A stretch of DNA of 19,942 nucleotides from Hydrogenophilales bacterium RIFOXYD1_FULL_62_11 (GTDB lineage Bacteria > Pseudomonadota > Gammaproteobacteria > Burkholderiales > Thiobacillaceae), in assembly GCA_001802655.1 (NCBI GenBank), contig MGZO01000106.1, forward strand, positions 83,441-103,382, written 5' to 3'. The translations under genes were made by a program, and so were the position numbers. Under the pieces are notes generated by a model, which saw only the letters and a program-made list of their open reading frames with translations, was not told where the DNA came from and searched no databases. Of this stretch, positions 1 through 7,527 are shown piece by piece (the stretch's first letter is position 1; each line of letters starts with the position of its first letter).

Positions 1-510
1 GTCGCCGATATCGACAAAAGCTGCCACCTGCAATTCAAACCCGGTGGGCTTGATGCGAGCGGGCTTCAACACCTTGCCCGAAGTGTCGCCGCGCACGGCA
101 GGTTCGGTGTATTCGACTTCGCGAATAACGGTGGTCGGCATGTCAACCGAGATCGCCTTGCCATCGTAGAACACGACTTCCAGCGGCATGCCGTCGTCCA
201 GATAGTTCAGTGCGTCGCCCAGGTTTTCGGCTTCGATTTCATACTGGTTGTAATCGCTGTCCATGAACACATACAGCGGATCGGCGAAGTAGGAATAGGT
301 ACATTCCTTGCGATCCAGCGACACCATTTCGAATTTATCATCAGCACGGTAAACGGTTTCAGTACCGGAACCATTCAGCAGGTTCTTCAGCTTCATCTTG
401 ACGACGGAAGAGTTGCGGCCGGATTTCGAAAATTCGGCTTTGATCACGACCATCGGGTCTTGGCCGATCATCACGACGTTGCCGGCGCGGAGTTCCTGGG
501 CGGTTTTCAT
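1..510 (-). CDS. efp: Elongation factor P, arginine-32 type (3' end outside window)
   Basis: EF-P binds ribosomes stalled on polyproline stretches and restores peptide bond formation. The first 170 codons are present; the family is usually 185-190 residues, so only the last part of the third OB-like domain is missing. The N-terminal KOW-like domain starts MKTAQELRAGNVVMIG, and the modification loop reads KSGRNSSV with Arg at position 32, where E. coli has the beta-lysylated lysine. Arg32 is the hallmark of EF-Ps rhamnosylated by EarP, and earP lies directly upstream on the same strand with a 47-nt gap. The start is supported by AGGA about 11 nt upstream. Identification is very secure; rhamnosylation is inferred from the loop and the neighbour. 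Confidence 0.97.
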   Translation of the reverse strand, partial: MKTAQELRAGNVVMIGQDPMVVIKAEFSKSGRNSSVVKMKLKNLLNGSGTETVYRADDKFEMVSLDRKECTYSYFADPLYVFMDSDYNQYEIEAENLGDALNYLDDGMPLEVVFYDGKAISVDMPTTVIREVEYTEPAVRGDTSGKVLKPARIKPTGFELQVAAFVDIGD

Positions 511-557
511 GGGTGTTTATCCTGCTGCAAGTGCGCGCTGCGTGGAGCAAGGCAACG

Positions 558-1721
558 CTAAGGGGTTGAGAAAACGCAGGATTTTAACTTATTTTCGGCA
601 AAATCCGCCAGCGCATCGGTCAAACTCGGCTGAGCGGCCAGGCGCGCCTGCCAGTCCGTCGCGTGACGCCTCAATTCACCCCGCTGCGCTCGCCAGCCCG
701 CCCAGCAGGCCATCATATCCGGCGCGCCGGACACCCCATTCCAGCGCCGCCAGGTGTCCGTCAACACCTGTGCCGCTGCAGGTGCCAGCGTCTCGGTATA
801 CCTGCCCAGCAAGGCGTCGAGCTTGTCGTGATGCACGGCATCGGCTTGCGGGTACGCCTGCCACACCAGCGGGCGCGCCGCCCACTGCGCCCGCACGCAG
901 GAATCCTCGCCACGCACAAAATTGAGGTCGCACGCCCACAGCAGGCGGTCGTACTCGTCCTGGCTGGTAAACGGCAGCACCTGCACATGCAATGCGTCAC
1001 ACTGAACCGCATCCCCTGTCCGCAGCTCGCTTAATCCCGACCAGGCCGACACCTGCGGCAGGATGCGGCCTTCCGGCACCAACAGCGTGACCAGCTCGGG
1101 GCCTGCCCGCCAGGCGTCCAGCAACTCGGCCAGTGCGGGGTTCTCATACGCAAACAGAGAAATTCGCCACTCGCCCGGCAACGGCGCGGCCAACCCAAGC
1201 GACTGCCAGTACGCATCGACTCCGTGCTGCACAAAATCCGCACGCCGCGTGAGCACATCACGCTCGCGCAACAGCCCACCGGTTTGCTCCGTATAGCCCG
1301 GAAAGAAAAAATACTTGGTCAGCGGTAGCCGGGGATGTGGTGAAGGCAAGCCGTGGTGCGCCGCCACCCAGAACTCCGCACTCAGGTATTCCAGATTGAT
1401 CCAGACCGGCGGCGGCGAATGCGTGGCCATGGCCGCCACATAGGCGTCGGGCAGGACACAGCCAAACGCTTCGACCACTATATCGGCTGTGCATGCTGCA
1501 GGCATGCCCGGTGACCATGCGCAGACCGTCACGCCGTCGCAGGACTGCTGCGCAAGATCAGGCTGAACATCCGGGCGAATACGCTGAAACGCCGCCAGAT
1601 CATCCACCCACAAACGTACTTGGGCGCCCTGCTCGTGCGCCAGGCTGCGTGCCAGCCGCCAGCTCACGCCGATGTCGCCAAAGTTGTCGATGACGCTGCA
1701 GCAAATATCCCAGGTGCGCAT
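558..1721 (-). CDS. earP: EF-P arginine rhamnosyltransferase EarP
   Basis: This is a GT-B glycosyltransferase (formerly DUF2331) that moves rhamnose from dTDP-rhamnose to Arg32 of EF-P in the cytoplasm. The product is 387 residues, normal for the family. The N-terminus carries DNFGDIGVSWRLAR (residues 12-25), with Asp12 and Asp16 matching the catalytic aspartates described for Pseudomonas EarP. NFVRGEDSCVRAQWA (268-281) supplies Glu272, matching the essential glutamate. The frame is open for 31 more codons upstream, but that extension would run through the icd terminator and lacks family character, so I start at the ATG giving MRTWDICC. No clear Shine-Dalgarno is visible; a TACGAT box lies about 7 nt upstream. 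It precedes efp, its substrate gene, and probably shares a transcript with it. Confidence 0.95.
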   Translation of the reverse strand: MRTWDICCSVIDNFGDIGVSWRLARSLAHEQGAQVRLWVDDLAAFQRIRPDVQPDLAQQSCDGVTVCAWSPGMPAACTADIVVEAFGCVLPDAYVAAMATHSPPPVWINLEYLSAEFWVAAHHGLPSPHPRLPLTKYFFFPGYTEQTGGLLRERDVLTRRADFVQHGVDAYWQSLGLAAPLPGEWRISLFAYENPALAELLDAWRAGPELVTLLVPEGRILPQVSAWSGLSELRTGDAVQCDALHVQVLPFTSQDEYDRLLWACDLNFVRGEDSCVRAQWAARPLVWQAYPQADAVHHDKLDALLGRYTETLAPAAAQVLTDTWRRWNGVSGAPDMMACWAGWRAQRGELRRHATDWQARLAAQPSLTDALADFAENKLKSCVFSTP

Positions 1722-1741
1722 GCCCGCATCGTACCGCAATG

Positions 1742-1766
1742 AAAAAGGCTCCCGCGGGAGCCTTTT
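1742..1766 (-). terminator. Rho-independent terminator of icd
   Basis: A perfect 24-nt palindrome (1743-1766, AAAAGGCTCCC / GGGAGCCTTTT around GC) lies 35 nt past the icd stop. Read on the minus strand, the GC-rich stem is followed by a run of five T. It separates icd from earP, so earP needs its own promoter in the 20-30 nt that remain. Because the arms end in A and T runs, it could in principle work in both directions, but no plus-strand gene ends here. Confidence 0.85.
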
Positions 1767-1800
1767 AATTTGAAACGTGACGCTTGGCAAAAAAGCCAGC

Positions 1801-3039
1801 CTACATCTGCGCAACCATCACTTCGGCAAACGCCGAGCACTTCACTTCGGTTGCGCCCTCCATCAGGCGGGCGAAGTCATAAGTCACGCTTTTCGACGCG
1901 ATGGCTTTTTCCATGCTGGCGACGATGCAGTCCGCGGCTTCGATCCAGCCGAGGTGGCGCAGCATCATTTCGGCCGACAGGATCAGCGAACCCGGGTTGA
2001 CGTAGTCCTTGCCCGCATATTTCGGCGCGGTGCCGTGGGTGGCTTCAAACATCGCCACGGTGTCGGACAGGTTTGCGCCCGGCGCGATGCCGATGCCGCC
2101 GACTTCCGCCGCCAGCGCGTCGGAAATATAGTCACCGTTGAGGTTCAGCGTGGCGACCACATCGTATTCCTCCGGGCGCAGCAGGATCTGCTGCAGGAAC
2201 GCGTCGGCGATGACGTCCTTGATGACAATGCCGTTCGGCAGTTCCATCCACGGCCCTTCGCCGATCAGCTTGGCGCCGAATTCGCGTGCGGCGAGTTCGT
2301 AGCCCCATTTCTTGAAGCCGCCTTCGGTGAACTTCATGATGTTGCCCTTGTGTACCAGGGTCACCGAACGGCGATCATTGTCGATCGCATACTGGATCGC
2401 CTTGCGGATCAGCCGCTCGGAACCTTCGACCGACACCGGCTTAATGCCGATGGCCGAGGTTTCCGGGAAACGGATTTTCGTCACGCCCATTTCATTCTGC
2501 AGGAAGGCGATGACCTTTTTCACCGCCTCGCTGCCCGCTTCCCACTCGACGCCTGCATAAATGTCTTCGGTGTTCTCACGGAAAATCACCATGTCGACTT
2601 TTTCCGGCGCTTTCACCGGGCTGGGCACGCCGGTGTAATAGCGCACCGGGCGCAGGCACACGTAGAGATCGAGCATCTGGCGCAGCGCCACGTTGAGCGA
2701 ACGGATGCCGCCGGAAGTCGGCGTGGTCAGCGGGCCCTTGATGGAAATCACATAGTCCTTCACCGCCTGCACGGTTTCGTCGGGCAGCCACTGATCCGCG
2801 CCGTAAACCTTGATTGATTTTTCGCCCGCATACACTTCCATCCAGGCGATCTGCTTCTTGCCGCCATAGGCTTTGGCCACCGCCGCATCGACCACGCGGC
2901 GCATCGCCGGAGTGATATCGACGCCGGTGCCGTCGCCTTCGATGAAAGGAATGATGGGCGTGTCCGGCACGTTCAAGCTGTTGTCGGGGTTAACGGTGAT
3001 TTTCTGCCCGTGTGCGGGAATCTGGATGTGTGTGTTCAT
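1801..3039 (-). CDS. icd: NADP-dependent isocitrate dehydrogenase
   Basis: It converts isocitrate and NADP+ to 2-oxoglutarate, CO2 and NADPH in the TCA cycle. The 412-residue product begins MNTHIQIPAHGQKI and aligns in my reading with E. coli Icd along its length. The substrate loop GGIRSLNVALRQ contains the serine phosphorylated by AceK in enterics. FRENTEDIYAGVEW and NLNGDYISDALAAEVGG (Mg and substrate site) follow. HGTAPKYAGKDYVNPG carries the Lys-Tyr pair that selects NADP over NAD. The frame extends 38 codons further upstream, but that part is not family-like; the chosen ATG has only a weak GAG upstream. Its start lies 29 bp from the start of the divergent rluE, as at the E. coli icd locus. 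Confidence 0.97.
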   Translation of the reverse strand: MNTHIQIPAHGQKITVNPDNSLNVPDTPIIPFIEGDGTGVDITPAMRRVVDAAVAKAYGGKKQIAWMEVYAGEKSIKVYGADQWLPDETVQAVKDYVISIKGPLTTPTSGGIRSLNVALRQMLDLYVCLRPVRYYTGVPSPVKAPEKVDMVIFRENTEDIYAGVEWEAGSEAVKKVIAFLQNEMGVTKIRFPETSAIGIKPVSVEGSERLIRKAIQYAIDNDRRSVTLVHKGNIMKFTEGGFKKWGYELAAREFGAKLIGEGPWMELPNGIVIKDVIADAFLQQILLRPEEYDVVATLNLNGDYISDALAAEVGGIGIAPGANLSDTVAMFEATHGTAPKYAGKDYVNPGSLILSAEMMLRHLGWIEAADCIVASMEKAIASKSVTYDFARLMEGATEVKCSAFAEVMVAQM

Positions 3040-3067
3040 GAGGATCTCGGAACGTTGTGCCCTTGAA

Positions 3068-3643
3068 ATGGGTAAAATCGGGAATTTGCCCCCCACCGAA
3101 GTGTCGCGTCTTATTTTGTTCAACAAACCATATGGCGTTCTGAGCCAGTTCACCGCTGAGGGGCGCTGGCAGGGTTTGTCTGATTACCTTTCGCTGCCAG
3201 GAGTGTACGCAGCCGGACGTCTGGATGCGGACAGTGAAGGTCTGCTGATTTTAACCGATGACGGCGTGCTGCAAAGCCGCATCGCCGACCCCAAACACAA
3301 GCTGCCCAAAACCTATTGGGCACAGGTTGAAGGCGCGCCCGATGACGCCGCACTGGATGCACTGCGCCACGGCGTCGACCTTGGCGACTTCGTGACCCGT
3401 CCGGCCACTGCGCGTTTGATCGACGAGCCTGCCGGCCTGTGGTTGCGCAGTCCGCCGATTCGTCATCGCGCGGCCATCCCTACCCACTGGATCGAGCTCG
3501 TGATTCACGAAGGCAAAAACCGGCAGGTGCGCAGGATGTCGGCCAAGATTGGCTACCCGACGTTGCGGCTGGTTCGTGCCGCCGTCGGCGAATGGACGCT
3601 GGGTGATCTGCAACCTGGAGAATGGAAAGAATTGCATGTCTGA
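3068..3643 (+). CDS. rluE: 23S rRNA pseudouridine synthase RluE
   Basis: An RsuA-family enzyme that makes pseudouridine in 23S rRNA (position 2457 in E. coli). The core starts at RLILFNKPYGVLSQFT, and the catalytic Asp lies in GRLDADSEGLLILTDDG (about residue 53). HEGKNRQVRRMSAKIGYPTLRLVR is the usual C-terminal RNA-contact motif. The product is 191 residues from the ATG used here. The start is uncertain: an ATG at 3038 would overlap icd, and a GTG at 3101 gives VSRLILFN with almost no leader. None has a convincing ribosome binding site. A TAAAAT box at 3073-3078 would place transcription after the ATG used here and favour the GTG. It overlaps nudJ by 8 nt. Confidence 0.92.
   Translation: MGKIGNLPPTEVSRLILFNKPYGVLSQFTAEGRWQGLSDYLSLPGVYAAGRLDADSEGLLILTDDGVLQSRIADPKHKLPKTYWAQVEGAPDDAALDALRHGVDLGDFVTRPATARLIDEPAGLWLRSPPIRHRAAIPTHWIELVIHEGKNRQVRRMSAKIGYPTLRLVRAAVGEWTLGDLQPGEWKELHV
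3073..3078 (+). promoter_or_regulatory. Possible -10 box for rluE-nudJ-mnmA
   Basis: TAAAAT preceded by GGG and followed by CGGGA resembles a sigma-70 -10 element. No good -35 lies 16-18 nt upstream. It falls within the first codons of the longer rluE reading, so if used it would argue for the downstream GTG start. Confidence 0.3.
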
Positions 3644-4100
3644 CCCCACGCTGAATACCCCGTGGTTACCGCACGTCGTCGTCGCCGCCATCGTCGAGCG
3701 CGACGGCAAATTTCTGCTGGTGGAAGAAGAAACCACCGAAGGCCTGCGTCTCAACCAGCCCGCCGGCCACTGGGAGCGCGGCGAAACGCTGATCGATGCC
3801 GTGCGCCGCGAAGCGCTGGAAGAAACCGCACATCACGTTGAACCCCGTGCCGTGCTCGGCTGCTACACCACCCACTATGCGCGGCGCGATATCACCTACC
3901 TGCGGTTTGCCTACATTTGCGAGGCGGTCAGCTTCGAGGCTGACCGCGCCCTGGACACGTGCATCGTGCGCGCGCTGTGGCTGACGGCCAACGAGCTGTC
4001 CGCCAGCCCCATCCCCCACCGCAGCCCGCTGGTCATGCGCTGCGTTGAAGACTATCTGGCCGGGCGGCGCTTCCCGCTCGACTTCGTGAGCCACGCATGA
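3636..4100 (+). CDS. nudJ: Nudix phosphatase NudJ
   Basis: E. coli NudJ (YmfB) hydrolyses nucleoside tri- and diphosphates and the thiamin precursor HMP-pyrophosphate. The 154-residue product opens with PHVVVAAIVERDGKFLLVEE, the usual first strand of the family, then the Nudix box GHWERGETLIDAVRREALEE (Gly, Glu, and the REALEE core that binds Mg). The glycine that normally follows EET is replaced by Ala-His. The C-terminus has SPLVMRCVEDYLAGRRFPLDF, as in NudJ. The ATG lies inside the end of rluE (8-nt overlap) with GGAAAG upstream, and the stop overlaps the mnmA start as ATGA, so translation of all three is probably coupled. The order rluE-nudJ-mnmA matches E. coli. Confidence 0.92.
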   Translation: MSDPTLNTPWLPHVVVAAIVERDGKFLLVEEETTEGLRLNQPAGHWERGETLIDAVRREALEETAHHVEPRAVLGCYTTHYARRDITYLRFAYICEAVSFEADRALDTCIVRALWLTANELSASPIPHRSPLVMRCVEDYLAGRRFPLDFVSHA

Positions 4101-5173
4101 GCACGAAGGTCGTCGTCGGCATGTCGGGCGGGGTCGATTCCGCCGTCGCCGCCTATCTGCTAAAGCAGCAGGGCTACGACGTGCTCGGCGTCTTCATGAA
4201 GAACTGGGATGACGACGACGACACCGAACACTGCACCGCGCGCCAGGATTTTCTCGACGTGCTGGCGGTGGCCGACGTGCTGGGCATCGAGGTTGAGGCA
4301 GTCAACTTCGCCGCCGAATACAAGGAACGCGTGTTCAGCTATTTCCTCGCCGAATACCAGGCCGGGCGCACCCCCAATCCCGACGTGCTGTGCAACGCCG
4401 AGATCAAGTTCAAGGCGTTTCTGGAAGATGCCGTCGCGCGCGGCGCCGAGTTCATCGCCACAGGGCATTACGTCGGCAAGGGTGTGGACGCCAGCGGCCG
4501 CGCCACGCTGCTGCGCGCTGCAGACGCCAACAAGGATCAAAGCTATTTTCTCTACCGGCTCGCTCCCGCCCAACTCGCGCCTGCACTGTTTCCGCTGGCG
4601 CATCTGCCTAAACCCGAGGTGCGCCAGATCGCAGCAAAAATCGGCCTGCCCAACGCAGCCAAAAAAGACAGCACCGGCATCTGCTTCATCGGCGAGCGCA
4701 ATTTCCGCGAATTCCTCGAGCGCTACCTGCCGCGCGATCCCGGCGACATGCGCACACCCGAAGGCAAGTGCGTCGGCCAGCATCAGGGCCTGATGTATTA
4801 CACGCTGGGACAGCGCCAAGGCCTGGGCATCGGCGGCCAGAAAGACGGCAACGACGACCCCTGGTTCGTCGCCGCCAAGAACATGGATTCGAACACCCTC
4901 GTCGTGGTTCAGGGGCACGAGCACCCGCTGCTCTTGCGCAGCAGCCTCGGTGCTGCCCAGCTCAACTGGATCAGCGGCGTCGCCCCCGATCCCGAACGCG
5001 CCTACACCGCCAAGACCCGCTACCGCCAGACCGACGCCGCCTGCCACATCACCACGCTGGCCGACGACACCCTGGAACTGGCATTCGACACGCCGCAATG
5101 GGCAGTCACGCCCGGCCAGTCGGTCGTTTTATATGACGGCGAGGTCTGCCTCGGCGGCGGCATCATCACCTGA
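4097..5173 (+). CDS. mnmA: tRNA-uridine 2-sulfurtransferase MnmA
   Basis: MnmA thiolates U34 of tRNA Lys, Glu and Gln, taking sulfur from the IscS/Tus relay after ATP activation of the base. It is 358 residues, typical length. The PP-loop SGGVDSAVAAYLL sits at residues 10-22; the catalytic nucleophile Cys99 is in NPDVLCNAEIKF and the persulfide Cys196 in DSTGICFIGERNF. The C-terminal beta-barrel follows. The start overlaps the nudJ stop by 4 nt (ATGA). The next gene, glnS, charges one of MnmA's substrate tRNAs; the two are separated by 38 nt with a promoter-like box, so co-transcription is possible but not required. Confidence 0.97.
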   Translation: MSTKVVVGMSGGVDSAVAAYLLKQQGYDVLGVFMKNWDDDDDTEHCTARQDFLDVLAVADVLGIEVEAVNFAAEYKERVFSYFLAEYQAGRTPNPDVLCNAEIKFKAFLEDAVARGAEFIATGHYVGKGVDASGRATLLRAADANKDQSYFLYRLAPAQLAPALFPLAHLPKPEVRQIAAKIGLPNAAKKDSTGICFIGERNFREFLERYLPRDPGDMRTPEGKCVGQHQGLMYYTLGQRQGLGIGGQKDGNDDPWFVAAKNMDSNTLVVVQGHEHPLLLRSSLGAAQLNWISGVAPDPERAYTAKTRYRQTDAACHITTLADDTLELAFDTPQWAVTPGQSVVLYDGEVCLGGGIIT

Positions 5174-5178
5174 ACCGC

Positions 5179-5184
5179 TACAAT
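5179..5184 (+). promoter_or_regulatory. Possible -10 box for glnS
   Basis: TACAAT in the context GCTACAATTCCCGC lies 27 nt before the glnS start and just after the mnmA stop. The spacing suits a short leader. No clear -35 is visible upstream. Confidence 0.35.
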
Positions 5185-5211
5185 TCCCGCTTTCAAGCTT
5201 CACATCCCATC

Positions 5212-6909
5212 ATGTCGCACGACACTGCTCCCGCCCCCGCCGCCAACTTCATCCGCAATATCATCGACGAGCAGAACAGCGCCGGGAAATGGGGCGGCCG
5301 CGTGGAAACGCGTTTTCCGCCCGAGCCCAACGGCTATCTGCACCTCGGCCATGCCAAGTCGATCTTCCTCAATTTTGGCCTGGCGCGCGATTACGGCGGC
5401 GTCTGCCACCTGCGCTTCGATGACACCAATCCGGAAAAGGAAAGCCAGGAATACGTCGACGCCATCACCGAATCAGTGCAATGGCTGGGCTTCGACTGGG
5501 GTCAGCATCTGTATTTCGCGTCGAACTATTTCGACACCATGTACGCCTGCGCCGAGTCGCTGATTCAGTCCGGCCACGCCTATGTCGATTCGCTCAGCGC
5601 CGACGACATGCGCGCGTATCGCGGCACGCTGACCGAGCCGGGCAAGGACAGCCCCCACCGCAGCCGCAGCGTGGAGGAAAACCTCGACCTCTTCCGCAAG
5701 ATGCGCGCCGGCGAGTTTCCCGACGGCGCCCACGTGCTGCGCGCCAGGATCGACATGGCCTCGCCCAACATCAATCTGCGCGACCCGGCGATTTACCGCA
5801 TCAAGCGCGCGCATCACCACAACACCGGCGATACCTGGTGCATCTACCCGATGTACACCTACGCGCACCCGATCGAGGATGCGATCGAGCACATCACGCA
5901 TTCGATCTGCACCCTGGAATTCGAGGACCAACGGCCGTTCTACGACTGGCTGCTCGACAAGCTGGCCGACGGCGGCTTCTTCCCGCGCCCGTTGCCACAG
6001 CAGATCGAATTTGCGCGGCTCAACCTCACCTACGTCGTGCTGTCGAAACGCAAGCTGATTCAACTGGTGGAAGACAAGCACGTCAGCGGCTGGGACGACC
6101 CGCGTCTGCCGACGCTGGCCGGTGCGCGCCGTCGCGGCTACACGGCGGAAGGCCTCAAGCGTTTCACCGACCAGATCGGCGTCTCCAAATCCGACGGCTG
6201 GATCGACTACAGCCTGCTCGAAGCCTGCCAGCGCGACGGGCTGAACGACAGCGCACTGCGCCGCATCGCCGTGCTCGACCCGGTCAAGCTCATCATCGAC
6301 AACTACCCCGAGGGCAAGTCGGAAGACTGCTTCGCTCCCAACCATCCGCAGCATCCTGATCTGGGCAAACGCACCGTACCGTTTTCACGCGAACTGTGGA
6401 TCGAGCGCGAGGATTTCATGGAAACCCCGGCCAAGGGCTATTTCCGGCTCTTCCCTGGCAATTCGGTGCGGTTGCGCTACGGTTATGTCGTCACCTGCAC
6501 CGGTTGCGACAAGGACGCAAGCGGCACCATCACCGCCGTCCACTGCGACTACCTGCCCGACACCAAGTCCGGCACACCCGGCGCCGATTCGGTCAAGGTC
6601 AAAGGCAATATCCACTGGGTGTCGGCCACGCATGCGTATGAGGCTGAAGTGCGTTTATACGACCGCCTGTTCACCACCGCGCAGCCGGGCGGCGACAGTG
6701 GCGATTTCCTGCGCGATCTGAACGCCGATTCGGTCCGTATCATCCGTGCACAGCTCGAACCCGGCCTGCGCGACGCAGTTGCGGAAGACCGCTTCCAGTT
6801 CGAGCGCCACGGCTACTTCGTTGCTGATCGCATCGACTCGAAAACGGGTGCGCCGGTGTTCAACCGGACGGTGACGCTTAAAGACTCGTGGGCGAAGTCC
6901 GAGAAATAA
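5212..6909 (+). CDS. glnS: Glutaminyl-tRNA synthetase
   Basis: A class I synthetase that joins glutamine to tRNA-Gln. The 565-residue product carries the HIGH motif as HLGH (44-47, in PPEPNGYLHLGHAKS) and the KMSKS equivalent as VLSKR (about 276-280). The GlnRS-specific catalytic block LRFDDTNPEKE is at 67-77, and WDDPRLPTLAGARRRGY follows the KMSKS loop. The C-terminal anticodon-binding beta-barrels include the segment with SGTPGADSVKVKGNIHWV. The N-terminus starts directly at the catalytic domain, without an added domain. The ATG is preceded by no strong Shine-Dalgarno. It ends 6 bp from the msrA stop on the other strand. GlnRS rather than only GatCAB fits a beta/gammaproteobacterium. Confidence 0.97.
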   Translation: MSHDTAPAPAANFIRNIIDEQNSAGKWGGRVETRFPPEPNGYLHLGHAKSIFLNFGLARDYGGVCHLRFDDTNPEKESQEYVDAITESVQWLGFDWGQHLYFASNYFDTMYACAESLIQSGHAYVDSLSADDMRAYRGTLTEPGKDSPHRSRSVEENLDLFRKMRAGEFPDGAHVLRARIDMASPNINLRDPAIYRIKRAHHHNTGDTWCIYPMYTYAHPIEDAIEHITHSICTLEFEDQRPFYDWLLDKLADGGFFPRPLPQQIEFARLNLTYVVLSKRKLIQLVEDKHVSGWDDPRLPTLAGARRRGYTAEGLKRFTDQIGVSKSDGWIDYSLLEACQRDGLNDSALRRIAVLDPVKLIIDNYPEGKSEDCFAPNHPQHPDLGKRTVPFSRELWIEREDFMETPAKGYFRLFPGNSVRLRYGYVVTCTGCDKDASGTITAVHCDYLPDTKSGTPGADSVKVKGNIHWVSATHAYEAEVRLYDRLFTTAQPGGDSGDFLRDLNADSVRIIRAQLEPGLRDAVAEDRFQFERHGYFVADRIDSKTGAPVFNRTVTLKDSWAKSEK

Positions 6910-6915
6910 GCCGGC

Positions 6916-7452
6916 TTAACCCTTGAGGCGCGCGGCGTATTTCGCCTGCGCTTTCGCCACTTTCGGTGCCACCACAAACTTGCAGTAAGGCTGATGGGGA
7001 TTCTGTTCAAAGTAGCCCTGGTGGTAATCCTCGGCGGGATAGAAAGTCGTCGCCTCGCTCAATTCCGTGACAACCGGCGCGCCAAACTGTTTGGCCAAGG
7101 TCATGCCGGCAATCACAGCTTCAGCCTCGATTTTCTGCTCAGGAGTGTGCCAGAAAATAGCCGAGCGATATTGCGTGCCGACATCGTTGCCCTGGCGATT
7201 GAGCTGGGTCGGATCGTGCAGGGTGAAAAAGACGTCCAGCAGCTCACGGAAAGAAATCACGTCTGGATCGAAGTTCACCCGCACCACTTCGGCGTGGCCT
7301 GTGTCGCCGTTGCAGATGTCCTTGTAGGTGGGGTTCGCCGTGTGCCCGCCCATGTAGCCGGAAACGGCCGACGTTACGCCATGCAGTCGATTGAATACCG
7401 ACTCGATGCACCAGAAACATCCCCCCGCGAGGGTTGCGATTGCGTGTGACAT
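6916..7452 (-). CDS. msrA: Peptide methionine-S-sulfoxide reductase MsrA
   Basis: It reduces the S form of methionine sulfoxide in free and protein-bound methionine, using thioredoxin. The 178-residue product begins MSHAIATLAGGCFWC; Cys12 in GCFWC is the catalytic cysteine. Family motifs GYMGGHTANPTYKDICNGDT, HAEVVRVNFDP and GTQYRSAIF follow, and the DYHQGYF motif ends the domain. It has no signal peptide and no fused MsrB, so it acts in the cytoplasm. A good Shine-Dalgarno (GGGAGA) precedes the ATG. It converges on glnS, with the two stop codons forming one palindrome. The GST-like gene upstream is on the same strand 75 bp away and could share a transcript. Confidence 0.96.
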   Translation of the reverse strand: MSHAIATLAGGCFWCIESVFNRLHGVTSAVSGYMGGHTANPTYKDICNGDTGHAEVVRVNFDPDVISFRELLDVFFTLHDPTQLNRQGNDVGTQYRSAIFWHTPEQKIEAEAVIAGMTLAKQFGAPVVTELSEATTFYPAEDYHQGYFEQNPHQPYCKFVVAPKVAKAQAKYAARLKG

Positions 7453-7527
7453 GGTTTTCTCCCAGCGTTATTGGATTCACTGCCTGCAGGCTATCAGAGG
7501 CATCACACAGCCCCCTGCCAGGTCAAT

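Noticed and set aside
7482..7491. GCCTGCAGGC palindrome between the GST-like gene and msrA
   Set aside because: Only 10 bp, no loop, no U-tract and no second copy; nothing to distinguish it from chance.
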